DNA from: Colwellia psychrerythraea 34H
GTDB taxonomy: Bacteria > Pseudomonadota > Gammaproteobacteria > Enterobacterales > Alteromonadaceae
Direction of reading: 5' to 3'
Assembly: GCF_000012325.1 (NCBI RefSeq)
Contig: NC_003910.7
Location: 2,046,001 to 2,110,000 of the forward strand
DNA length: 64,000 bases
The notes beneath the pieces were generated by a model that saw only the letters and a list, made by a program, of their open reading frames with translations, did not search any database and was not told the DNA's origin. Within the stretch, counting starts at the first letter, position 1. Each line of letters starts with the position of its first letter. The position numbers and the translations under genes are program-made. Positions 54,262 to 62,743 of the stretch are shown piece after piece.

Positions 54262-55590
54262 CTAACTTTCTTTGATATCCATTTTAAGTTTCTGACCTTT
54301 TGTAATTAAGTAGGCTAAGTAGCACAAACCAATCGCAAGCCAGATACAACCAAGCATTACAGCATTACTATCTAGGCTAATTAGTAGCTTCATTACTGCA
54401 ATAGTACCTATTGAAGGGAATACAATATGGATAAGGGTTGCACCTAGCGTTCTCTCATTTTTTTCTAATTTAAAGAACTCACTGAATGCACTCATGTTAA
54501 CGAAGATAAAAGCGATGAAAGCACCAAAGTTAATGAAAGATGTTGAAGTTGCAACATCCATTTTTAACGCGAGTAACCCGATGAAACCAACCATTAAAAT
54601 TGTCATATAAGGTGTTTTAAATGTAGCGTGTAACTTGCCGAATATACCTTTAGGTAATACGCCATCTCTACCCATTACATACATTAAACGTGATGCACTA
54701 GCTTGAGCACTTACACCTGACGTAAATTGAGCGATAATAAGAGTTGCAACAAAAATAGAAGAAAAAATCACGCCGCCAACTTGCTTAGCAATATCTGCTG
54801 CTGCGGACTCTGCTGCGAAAACGCTTATATCAGGGAAGGCACTATTAAGTATATAAGAAGATGCTACAAAGATAATTCCACCAATTAAGGTAACTAACAT
54901 GATTGCTTTTGGCACATTCTTTTTCGGGTTTTCAGTTTCTTCAGCCATGGTTGATACAGCATCAAAACCTAGGAATGAATAACAGGCAATAGCTGCACCA
55001 GAAAATATAAGGGAGAAGTTACCACCAGTAAAACTGTCTGTACTTGGGGCTGCAATAACACCACCTGAAGCATTTATGTACATCACCGCTAACGCACAAA
55101 AAGCAACGATAACTACGATCTGAAGTAGCATTAGCACAAGGTTGACCTTTTTGGCTACATTGACACCAATTAGATTGAGTACAGAGGTAACGACTATGAA
55201 TGAAAGAATCCAAAACCATTCAGGAATGCCTGGAGCCATCGCTTCTAGATAAATACCACCTATTAGCCAGATAACCATTGGTAGAAATAGATAGTCGAGC
55301 AATATAGTCCAACCGACAAGAAAACCAATTCTGTCACCAAAGACTTTGGTAACATAGGTGTAAGACGAGCCTGCTGAGGGGTATTTATGTGCCATTAGGG
55401 CATAACTTCCAGCCGTAAATAACATCGCGATTAATGCAAATAAATATGAGCTGGCAACATTTCCTCCTGATTCTTCATAGAGTACGCCATAGGTACCAAA
55501 GACAATCATGGGGGTCATATATGCCAAACCAAATAGTACTAAACCAAACAGGCTTAGAGATTTTGTGAGTTGTAATTTATCTTCTTTCAT
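54262..55590 (-). CDS. APC-family amino acid/polyamine permease (PuuP-like)
   Basis: Inner-membrane transporter of 442 residues with 12 hydrophobic segments. The first helix (GLVLFGLAYMTPMIVFGTYG), SAGSSYTYV, FLGFDAVSTMAEETENPKKNVPKA in helix 6-7 and SRLMYVMGRDGVLP are typical of the APC superfamily and resemble the putrescine importer PuuP. It follows the nitrilase-family gene by 13 nt in one operon. Polyamine uptake fits the neighbouring aminotransferase and gab genes, but amino-acid uptake is possible. Confidence 0.85.
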   Translation of the reverse strand: MKEDKLQLTKSLSLFGLVLFGLAYMTPMIVFGTYGVLYEESGGNVASSYLFALIAMLFTAGSYALMAHKYPSAGSSYTYVTKVFGDRIGFLVGWTILLDYLFLPMVIWLIGGIYLEAMAPGIPEWFWILSFIVVTSVLNLIGVNVAKKVNLVLMLLQIVVIVAFCALAVMYINASGGVIAAPSTDSFTGGNFSLIFSGAAIACYSFLGFDAVSTMAEETENPKKNVPKAIMLVTLIGGIIFVASSYILNSAFPDISVFAAESAAADIAKQVGGVIFSSIFVATLIIAQFTSGVSAQASASRLMYVMGRDGVLPKGIFGKLHATFKTPYMTILMVGFIGLLALKMDVATSTSFINFGAFIAFIFVNMSAFSEFFKLEKNERTLGATLIHIVFPSIGTIAVMKLLISLDSNAVMLGCIWLAIGLCYLAYLITKGQKLKMDIKES

Positions 55591-55603
55591 AGTGGATGTG
55601 CCT

Positions 55604-56350
55604 CTACAGTAAATTAATATAGTTATAGTTATTTCTAGATTGTTCTATTTCATTTAGATCTATTGTTATTGTTGTTATTTCTTGGTTTGAACTTAGTTTT
55701 TTAATTATTTCTCCTGTAGGAGATACGACAAGGCTTTCGCCAACAAAGTCGCCCCCATGACCCGAGCCAACACGGTTACATGTAATAACAAAGCATTGAT
55801 TTTCTATGGCTCTGGCTTGAGTAAGTACATAATGAACATTTCCATATGGATGCATATTTCCATTAGGCATAAATATGACCTCGGCTCCTTGTTTTGATAG
55901 CGCCCGTGATCCTTCAGGAAACTCAAGTTCAAAACAAATTTGAGCACCGTAATTTGTTCCATTAATATCAATAATTGAGTGATGGCTACCGCTTGAAAAT
56001 ATCCCTACATCATCAAGCCAAAGTTTAGATTTTCTGTGGTTATGTATAACTTTTGAATTTTTTATAAAAAAGCATGAGTTATAGAAGTTTTGGTTGTGTT
56101 TTTCTATGTGCCCAATGATTATTGTTGCTTGTGTATTTCTACTTGCTGAAAGTATTTCCTGGAAGTACGTTTCAGACTCTTTCCATAGAGCGTCAATGTT
56201 TTGGTTTGTAGGAAACCCAGTGAGAGATAGCTCTGGGAATATCATAAAGTCTTGACAAATTTTATTGTCATTTATCGATTCTATGATTGCTTTTGAGTTT
56301 ATCGATATATCATAATCGATGATTTTTATTTGATTAATTATTATTTGCAT
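55604..56350 (-). CDS. Carbon-nitrogen hydrolase (nitrilase superfamily)
   Basis: Cytosolic amidase of 248 residues with the Glu-Lys-Cys triad: Glu40 in FPELSLTGF, Lys107 in HRKSKLW and Cys139 in GAQICFELEFPE. The superfamily contains N-carbamoylputrescine amidase, omega-amidase and related enzymes. Its operon with an APC permease and its position in a polyamine region make hydrolysis of a polyamine-derived amide reasonable, though the Lys motif (KSKLW rather than KxHL) is atypical. AT-rich upstream region shares two palindromes with the divergent signalling operon. Confidence 0.8.
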   Translation of the reverse strand: MQIIINQIKIIDYDISINSKAIIESINDNKICQDFMIFPELSLTGFPTNQNIDALWKESETYFQEILSASRNTQATIIIGHIEKHNQNFYNSCFFIKNSKVIHNHRKSKLWLDDVGIFSSGSHHSIIDINGTNYGAQICFELEFPEGSRALSKQGAEVIFMPNGNMHPYGNVHYVLTQARAIENQCFVITCNRVGSGHGGDFVGESLVVSPTGEIIKKLSSNQEITTITIDLNEIEQSRNNYNYINLL

Positions 56351-56461
56351 ATAAAGCTCTGTATGTTTTATTAGATACTTTTTAATTTATCTTTATTGGC
56401 CTTGTCCATTAAATATAGTTTGAGGAAGAAGAGGTTTGTATCGTTCAGTTATGCAATGGAC

Positions 56462-56498
56462 TAGGTATTTATACCTACGTAATAGGTGTTGATACCTA
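56462..56498. promoter_or_regulatory. Tandem palindromic operators upstream of the sensory operon
   Basis: TAGGTATTTATACCTA (56462-56477) and TAGGTGTTGATACCTA (56483-56498) are two near-identical 16-bp palindromes. Their centres are 21 bp apart, two helical turns, so they present the same DNA face. They lie between divergent genes (112 nt from the C-N hydrolase start and 33 nt from the binding-protein ATG). They are likely sites of a dimeric regulator, with the LuxR-type protein encoded at 59571 the nearest candidate. Confidence 0.7.
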
Positions 56499-56531
56499 TT
56501 GTTGAAGAGGTTTTTTATAGGTGGAAATGTA

Positions 56532-57728
56532 ATGTTACATCCACTAGTATTAAAAAAGAGTTACCTAAGAAGAGTAGAACAATATTTAAGGATATTAATT
56601 TTGTCATTAACTCGAAGGAAGTATTTAAAATTATTTACAGCGATATCAGCATTAGGCATTTCCCCATTGAGTTTTGGGCTCCTTATCTCAAATAAAAATA
56701 TTGAGCATGTCCTGCGGTACATGTGTTGGGAAGGTTACAATAACCCACGAGTTATAACTCCTTTTGAAAAACAGCATAACGTGCAACTCGACATTGAGCT
56801 TATTGTCGACAGTCCTACAGGATTTTCTTCATTAATATCGGAAAAATATAATAGTTTCGATGTCGTATCGATTGATTCTCCATGGGCCAGACTGATGGAG
56901 GAGAATGATCTATGTCATTTATTAGATTTCGACGAATTTAAGGAGGAATATGGAAACTTATATACCCAATTTTATGACCGCTTTATGTCACCAATTTCAA
57001 ATGGGAAAATATCAGGAATACCCACTAGATGGGGTTGGATAGGCCCAACTATAAATACCGCATATACTAATGAAAAGGAGTTTGAATCATATGCTCCTTT
57101 TTTTGATCGTAAGTACCACGGAAAAATCGGTATAATGGATTGGGGAGATTGGCCAATAATGCCTATTGCCCTCTATGCTGGCATTGATCCTTATAAAAAA
57201 CTTGATTCACATGAACTTGATGAAATAAGGAAGGTTGTTAGAGCTTTATTTAAAAATAATCCTGTGTTTATTCGTGACTTGAGCCTTGCACAAAAAGCAC
57301 TATTAGATGGCTCTATTAAATCTATGATTGGAACGGGTACCTACTTATCTTTATCGTTGAGAAAAGCAGGTTTTTTGCAGATAAAAACCGTTGTGCCTGA
57401 GCCGATTAATGGTCTGAAGCAAAGTATAATATGGGTTGAAAAAACAGTGGTGATGGCAAAAAACAATAATATTGAACTGTCTAAAAAGCTATTAAAACAC
57501 CTCGTATCAACTAAGGCTGCATTAGACATTTCTTTGACGGATTATGCATGTAATTTGTCAACCAATCGTCTAGTTGAGGATCTTTACTCTGAAAAGCAGC
57601 GTGAAATCTTTCAATTAGATGAAGTAAAAAGAGTGTGGAATAAAAGCGTTTTTCATGAGTTATCTCCGAGTATCGGAACTCTTCTTGCTCTGTGGCAAGA
57701 GGAATTATTTATGTCCGATTTACTCTGA
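56532..57728 (+). CDS. Tat-exported solute-binding protein, probable sensor partner
   Basis: A periplasmic-binding-protein-like product of the PotD/PotF or iron-type class II group (MCWEGYNNPRVITPFEKQHN at the mature start, FDVVSIDSPWARLMEEN, PTRWGWIGPTINTAYTN). A twin-arginine signal TRRKYLKLFTAISALG is visible. From ATG 56532 the protein has 398 residues and an unusually long n-region; TTG 56601, 8 nt after AAGGA, would give a compact Tat signal (MSLTRRKYLK) and 375 residues and may be the true start. No permease or ATPase gene adjoins; a histidine kinase follows after 20 nt. It probably captures a polyamine-like ligand and presents it to that kinase. Confidence 0.8.
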   Translation: MLHPLVLKKSYLRRVEQYLRILILSLTRRKYLKLFTAISALGISPLSFGLLISNKNIEHVLRYMCWEGYNNPRVITPFEKQHNVQLDIELIVDSPTGFSSLISEKYNSFDVVSIDSPWARLMEENDLCHLLDFDEFKEEYGNLYTQFYDRFMSPISNGKISGIPTRWGWIGPTINTAYTNEKEFESYAPFFDRKYHGKIGIMDWGDWPIMPIALYAGIDPYKKLDSHELDEIRKVVRALFKNNPVFIRDLSLAQKALLDGSIKSMIGTGTYLSLSLRKAGFLQIKTVVPEPINGLKQSIIWVEKTVVMAKNNNIELSKKLLKHLVSTKAALDISLTDYACNLSTNRLVEDLYSEKQREIFQLDEVKRVWNKSVFHELSPSIGTLLALWQEELFMSDLL

Positions 57729-57748
57729 ACTTAGATATGTGAGTTGCT

Positions 57749-59578
57749 ATGTTTAATAATAAACAAAAACAGTTAGTAATAATACTTATTAGCTTGTTGT
57801 TAACTTTTACCTCACAGGCTTCCTTAGCGAGTGATACAACCATTTTAAATGAAATTATAAATCCACAATTAATTCACATTTATGAGTGGGAAACATTGTC
57901 AGTTTATGAAAAAGAGAATGTTTCACAAAAACCTGCTAACTGGGATAGTGCAGAGTCATTTTACGGAAGCACGAGACTGTCATTACTCGGTGAGGAGCGA
58001 TTTTATAGAGCAAAGTTTACCATTGGATGGCACCATAGAACACGCAACCTAGCCATTTCAGTAGGACCATTAAAGGGCACCGATGAGGTCTATATAAATG
58101 GGTTTAGAGTAGATGATTCAGGGAGTGGTGATTATGACTTGTTTTTTCAAAATTCATATCGGGTTTACCGATTACCAAGAAATAAAACGTGGTTTAGTTG
58201 GTTTAATTACACAAAGGAAAATGAATTACTTATAAAACTATCTTCAAGTAAAAGAGGGCAAGTTCTTGACTCTGATTATGTTGAAATTGGCGATTATGAA
58301 ACCTTAGCACTCAAATCAAGAGACTTTGACTCTACAATAAAAACAAGCCAAGGGTCGGCAATTGCTCTTCTGTTTATGCTTATATTATTTATTATATTTC
58401 TTCATGTTAATCAATATAATAAAAAATCAAACACACTATTTGGCTTCTTTATTTTTTATCTCTCTCTATCTATAGCATCAACTTCCTTATTTTTAAATGG
58501 ACCTGAGTATGACGGAGAACTTCTCTTGTCGCTGAGTGCTTGTTTAGACTTAGTATCACTTGTTGTTTTTATAAAAATTGTGTCAGATAAGTTCGATTTG
58601 AATATTTCTCACTATAAAAGAAATGAAAAAAGCATAAAAATATTTGGAACTGTTTCCGTATTATGCATTTTGATTTTCTCAGATATTTTTTTCGCTCAGA
58701 AATGGTTTAATTTAATTATTTATATTGTGATGTTGTTAGTTGTTATATCAACTATTCATCAGCTCGTTATAGGCCGTAACATAGGGGGGGCTAATTACTC
58801 TATTGTATCAGCATTAATGATAATGTTTTTGGGAGTGGCTTTTAACGGTTTGTGGGGCGGTAATTCATGGCCGATATCGCCTTATCATATAGGTGCCATT
58901 CTATCTTCAATATTTTTATTATATTCAATAGCCCAAGACTTTAAGAAAATGACATTGTCGATGCATGCTATGTCTAGTCGTCTGGTCAATATTCGAGAAA
59001 TAGAGCGAGCAAGGTTAACGCGAGATATACATGATGGTGTTGGTCAAGGATTGGCTACAATTAGACTTTTCATTACGATGAATATCAATAATTTTGAACC
59101 TCAACTTGGTATTTCCCTAAAAAATGAGGTGGATCAAACCTCTAATACACTGAAATCGGTTATTCGAAACCTCAAACCAATTGAGATGGATGATGGCAAT
59201 CCTAGCGAAGCTATCATTGAACTAGCACGTCATCTCTGTGAAATTGCGCAAATAGAAATGAAAGTAATTCATTCTGATAAGGCTGATATGAACACTGAAA
59301 ATGCATATCAATTATATCGTATCGGACAGGAGGCACTTAATAACTCAATTAAGCACAGTTGCTGTACTTTAATTACAATAGATATTCAAAGGGATAGAGA
59401 CCGCTTGATAATGTCTATTTCGGATAATGGTAAAGGCATAAAAAAACAGGTGGAAAACTTAGGGTATGGTTTGAGCTCTATGCAAGAAAGAGCTTTACTA
59501 ATTGGTGGTCAGTTGCGTATTAACAACGCAATTGATAGTGGTGTGCAGGTATTTTTGGAGGTACCAATTAATGATTAA
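57749..59578 (+). CDS. 7TM-type sensor histidine kinase (HisKA_3)
   Basis: A 609-residue kinase: signal peptide about 1-27, a periplasmic domain of about 180 residues with a jelly-roll look (YRAKFTIGWHH, DEVYINGFRVDDSG), then seven hydrophobic helices about 205-400 (7TMR-DISM layout), a HisKA_3 dimerisation domain with phospho-acceptor His428 in RDIHDGVGQGLA, and HATPase motifs QEALNNSIKHS and DNGKGI, ending GYGLSSMQERALLIGG. NarL/LuxR-type partners are expected. It begins 20 nt after the binding-protein gene and overlaps the regulator gene by 8 nt. Confidence 0.9.
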   Translation: MFNNKQKQLVIILISLLLTFTSQASLASDTTILNEIINPQLIHIYEWETLSVYEKENVSQKPANWDSAESFYGSTRLSLLGEERFYRAKFTIGWHHRTRNLAISVGPLKGTDEVYINGFRVDDSGSGDYDLFFQNSYRVYRLPRNKTWFSWFNYTKENELLIKLSSSKRGQVLDSDYVEIGDYETLALKSRDFDSTIKTSQGSAIALLFMLILFIIFLHVNQYNKKSNTLFGFFIFYLSLSIASTSLFLNGPEYDGELLLSLSACLDLVSLVVFIKIVSDKFDLNISHYKRNEKSIKIFGTVSVLCILIFSDIFFAQKWFNLIIYIVMLLVVISTIHQLVIGRNIGGANYSIVSALMIMFLGVAFNGLWGGNSWPISPYHIGAILSSIFLLYSIAQDFKKMTLSMHAMSSRLVNIREIERARLTRDIHDGVGQGLATIRLFITMNINNFEPQLGISLKNEVDQTSNTLKSVIRNLKPIEMDDGNPSEAIIELARHLCEIAQIEMKVIHSDKADMNTENAYQLYRIGQEALNNSIKHSCCTLITIDIQRDRDRLIMSISDNGKGIKKQVENLGYGLSSMQERALLIGGQLRINNAIDSGVQVFLEVPIND

Positions 59579-60197
59579 GGCAGTTATCGTAGATGACCAC
59601 CCTTTGTTCCGACAAGGTATAAGGTTATTACTTGAAAGCTCGGGGAACGTGGAGGTTATTGGGGATGCAAGTAATGCTATTGAAGGTGAGCGCCTTATTA
59701 TGGGAAAACTACCTGATGTCGCTGTTTTGGATATTGGTTTAGTAGGAGAAAGTGGGTTACAACTTGCAGAAAAATTACGGGCAAGAGGATACAAAAATGC
59801 AATTGTCATGGTTACCATGCACACCGAAGTTTCTATTTTTAAGCGTGCAGCTGCTATTGCGAAAGTTGAAGGGTATGTACTTAAGTTGGATGCAGCAGAG
59901 GACTTGGAAAATGCCGTTTATAGAGCTTGTAATGGACAGAAGTTTGTAAGCCCTAGTTTGGCCCAAGAAATGGCATGGATGGAGGATGACAGCCAAAAAA
60001 CGGACAGTCTACTTACAAAAAGAGAAGAAGAGGTACTTATTCTTATCGCAGATGGGCTTGGAAGTGATGCCATTGCTTTGCGCTTAGATCTGAGCAAACG
60101 AACAATTGACTCACATAGAGCGAATATTAGGAAGAAATTAGGACTAACTAATTCGGTTGAATTAACTCGTTATGCAATCGAACAAGGCTTGATTTAA
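59571..60197 (+). CDS. LuxR/NarL-type response regulator
   Basis: A 208-residue regulator: receiver domain with acidic pocket VDDHP (Asp8-Asp9), phospho-acceptor Asp54 in VLDIGL, conserved Thr (MVTMHT) and Lys (YVLKLDA), followed by the LuxR helix-turn-helix LTKREEEVLILIADGLGSDAIA and SKRTIDSHRANIRKKLGL. It starts at ATG 59571, within the end of the kinase gene, so the pair is translationally coupled. Likely targets are the tandem palindromes at 56462-56498, and possibly the polyamine genes around. Confidence 0.93.
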   Translation: MIKAVIVDDHPLFRQGIRLLLESSGNVEVIGDASNAIEGERLIMGKLPDVAVLDIGLVGESGLQLAEKLRARGYKNAIVMVTMHTEVSIFKRAAAIAKVEGYVLKLDAAEDLENAVYRACNGQKFVSPSLAQEMAWMEDDSQKTDSLLTKREEEVLILIADGLGSDAIALRLDLSKRTIDSHRANIRKKLGLTNSVELTRYAIEQGLI

Positions 60198-60202
60198 ATG
60201 TA

Positions 60203-60480
60203 GATACTACACTAAAAGATGTTCCCGTTGGTGATGGCGCTTTTTGGTTATCAGCGTTTATAACGAAGAGGGTTATTTTCAGCAAAACGAATCTGACAAA
60301 CATGTCATTAATAGTTGCAAGGCAAAAGTTGTCGAAGATGGCGCAGTCACGATTCATTTTGGCGGTGATAAATCACAATCTAATTTCTTACCAATTATGA
60401 AGAACTGGAACTATATGCTTCGAATTTATCTACCAGAAAGCTCATACCTTGAAGGTATTTGGGGGCGATATTCGTACAAA
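60203..60480 (+). pseudogene. C-terminal remnant of a DUF1254/DUF1214 gene
   Basis: Two frames join across a one-base shift near 60245. The first gives DTTLKDVPVGDGAFW and the second VISVYNEEGYFQQN, KVVEDGAVTIHFGG and FLPIMKNWNYMLRIYLPESS. This is the conserved C-terminal DUF1214 domain. The N-terminal DUF1254 part is gone. Decayed. Confidence 0.75.
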
Positions 60481-60779
60481 ATGAGTGCATGTCTACACAT
60501 TATAGTATTGACTGTTATGTAGACAATTGAAGTTATAATGGGGCACAAACCGAGATAGAATTAATGCTCACGATATGAGCGTTTTTGATGTCTCTTATAT
60601 CTTAAATAATGGCTGTTTATCCGATGTTTTGGGCATTAACATCAATAGCTTCTTGGGCTGTTGAAAGTGTGCAATATATAGAACGACCTTTATCCTGACA
60701 AACAACTAAGTACCAATATGGTCATTTGATCATTTGTTTTTAAGAAGTGAAATTATTACATTATTTTCACTAAGTTCTA
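60481..60779. other. Intergenic stretch without recognisable gene
   Basis: About 300 nt after the DUF1214 remnant. Only a short hairpin-like GCTCACGATATGAGC at 60567-60581 followed by T residues, a possible terminator, is noted. Nothing else recognised. Confidence 0.4.
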
Positions 60780-62543
60780 TTAAATGTCTAAAACTACAGT
60801 TTCGTTTGGTACACTGCTACATAATAGAGTATTGTTCCGATTAATCGATTTAGTTCCAATAATTTTAGCAGTTGAGCCACTAATAATATTACAAGTGCAT
60901 GTACTGCATATTCCTGCTCTGCAATGAGAAGAAATTATAGCTCCATTTGCCTCTGCAAACTCAAGTAGAGTTCCATCTTCTGGTTTCCAATATTTAGTAA
61001 CATTACTTCGAGCAAGCGTTACTTTGATTGGGTCACATTTTTTAATTTCACGAAATTTATTTTCAGTGACTGGTGTAAAGAAAGTATCTACGAATAATCG
61101 AGATTTATCATTAAACATATTTGAAATATCCTTTGTAAACTGTTCGGACCCACAAATATGCAGGTCACTTCCTGCTAGTTTAATTTCTCTCGAAATTGCC
61201 TGTAGATTTGGTCGTCCGGCTACAAATGTACTTGTTGAATGTTTTTCTTTAGTTAGATAAAGGCTGACTTTTATATGTGGCAACTGTTCACTTAGTTTGA
61301 TTACTTCATCCCATAAGGCAAGATCTCGTTTTGTTCGTGCAACATGAATTAGCTGAATCGATTTGTCGTAGCTCATATCAATTAATCCTTGCAGTTTTGA
61401 TACTGAAGCAGTTATTCCAATACCTGCACTGAGTAAAAAGATAGAATTACTCGACTGTCTGATTGTTACATTACCGAATGGTCCAGACATTTGCACTTTT
61501 TCGTCAGGTAGTAAGTTGTGTATTGCCTGAGAGCCAAGTCCGTTATCACGTTTCACAGTGATTCTAAAGCTATCCTCTTTAATTTTAGAAACTGTATAAC
61601 AACGCCACACATTGCTGTTCGAAAGACCATGTAAGTGTATATATTGGCCGGGTTTATAGGCACTGAAAGTACCTAGCTTCATAAATGGGTCGTTCATCCA
61701 AATCGAACAAATATCTTCAGTTTCGTGAATAATTTTTTTCACTGTGATTTGACGAGGCCAGTTGGATGATTTGGAAGACGCTGTTTGAAAAATAGAGGCT
61801 GTTAGTTCACTATCATTCATATTGGAGCCGATTCTTATTTTGTTGTTTATCTTTATTTCGCCACCATTAGAGACAGTGGCATAGACGCCACAGAATAAAT
61901 GACCAAAATAACGTGACAACAAAGCGGGCATATTCAGGTCATTTTTTCCTGTATTTAGATCAACAGAAGTGCTGCTACATCTATCAATCGGTCTAATTAT
62001 GTTAAGTTCGCAGTTCTCTATTAATAACTTTTTACCAAGCCAGTTGAATTCTGACCACGGCTCAGAACGAATATATAAATTGGCACGAAACCTCAGAGGA
62101 TCAATGACTTGTCCTAATCTTCTTGATATTTCTTCTACCGTCGATATATTGATTATAGAGATTGAAGCATCTTTATGATCCCAGTAACCTTGTCCTGATG
62201 TTGTGCGATGAATAGTAGTGTTATTTCCAAAAGTCTCACTTAGAAGTTCTGATGATTCTCCACCAGCTTCAATCCGTAATGCTTTTCCTAAAGGCGTGAT
62301 GAGTTGCAATTTATCTTCATCTCGTTCGAGTTTAAACATTGATAAATCTGGGCGAATTTTCATTCTTTGAAAAGCTTGGGAAGGAGACCAAAAGCCGTTT
62401 TCATTTACTTTAATTTGACCACTACTCAAAGCATACTTTCGGTCTTCTGGAAGTCCTTTATTCTTACGCAATCTGACGGAACTCAACTTTTCTCCAGAGA
62501 ATCCTTTTACAGGGTATTGATATATGGATGTTATTTTATTCAT
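60780..62543 (-). CDS. MOSC - flavin reductase - [2Fe-2S] ferredoxin fusion protein
   Basis: The 587-residue protein fuses three parts. Residues about 1-240 hold a MOSC N-terminal barrel (YQYPVKGFSGEKL) and MOSC domain (RPIDRCSSTSVDLNTG). Residues about 265-480 are a ferredoxin-NADP reductase-like module (KPGQYIHLHGL, RCYTVSKI, SAGIGITASVSKLQGL, HICGSEQFTKDI). The C-terminus is a plant-type ferredoxin with cluster ligands Cys541, Cys546, Cys549 (CRAGICSTC) and Cys575. It probably passes electrons from NAD(P)H to an oxygenase or molybdoenzyme. Substrate unknown; it lies 200 nt downstream of the potF-like gene, and could act on an amine taken up by that system. Confidence 0.85.
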   Translation of the reverse strand: MNKITSIYQYPVKGFSGEKLSSVRLRKNKGLPEDRKYALSSGQIKVNENGFWSPSQAFQRMKIRPDLSMFKLERDEDKLQLITPLGKALRIEAGGESSELLSETFGNNTTIHRTTSGQGYWDHKDASISIINISTVEEISRRLGQVIDPLRFRANLYIRSEPWSEFNWLGKKLLIENCELNIIRPIDRCSSTSVDLNTGKNDLNMPALLSRYFGHLFCGVYATVSNGGEIKINNKIRIGSNMNDSELTASIFQTASSKSSNWPRQITVKKIIHETEDICSIWMNDPFMKLGTFSAYKPGQYIHLHGLSNSNVWRCYTVSKIKEDSFRITVKRDNGLGSQAIHNLLPDEKVQMSGPFGNVTIRQSSNSIFLLSAGIGITASVSKLQGLIDMSYDKSIQLIHVARTKRDLALWDEVIKLSEQLPHIKVSLYLTKEKHSTSTFVAGRPNLQAISREIKLAGSDLHICGSEQFTKDISNMFNDKSRLFVDTFFTPVTENKFREIKKCDPIKVTLARSNVTKYWKPEDGTLLEFAEANGAIISSHCRAGICSTCTCNIISGSTAKIIGTKSINRNNTLLCSSVPNETVVLDI

Positions 62544-62678
62544 GAGAAAACTCCTTCAGTGATAAGAATAAGGGGTAAGTATCTGTCGGCAAGTTGTATT
62601 TATTAGGCCAGAAATACCTGCTGCAGCTGAAGGCGTGGGGTACTTTCACTACTGAGATCACGTTTTTGTTGGATTCGT

Positions 62679-62722
62679 AATAGCCAAGAAAGCTTAAAAT
62701 TTAATTAATGATCTTGGCTATT
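62679..62722 (-). terminator. Hairpin downstream of the potF-like gene
   Basis: Perfect 11-bp stem AATAGCCAAGA / TCTTGGCTATT with a 22-nt loop, 22 nt past the stop codon. No T run; weak terminator or processing hairpin. Confidence 0.5.
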
Positions 62723-62743
62723 TTAAATGACCTGTTTTTTAAT

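Noticed and set aside
56462..56498. Reading the tandem palindromes as NarL 7-2-7 heptamer sites
   Set aside because: The TACCTAY heptamers are not arranged with the 2-bp spacing; binding by the LuxR-type regulator is possible but not through a canonical NarL site.
60520..60760. Possible further IS66 fragment (shared ATGGGGCACAAA near 60538 and 46927)
   Set aside because: Identity is limited to about a dozen bases and the following sequence does not translate into the transposase.
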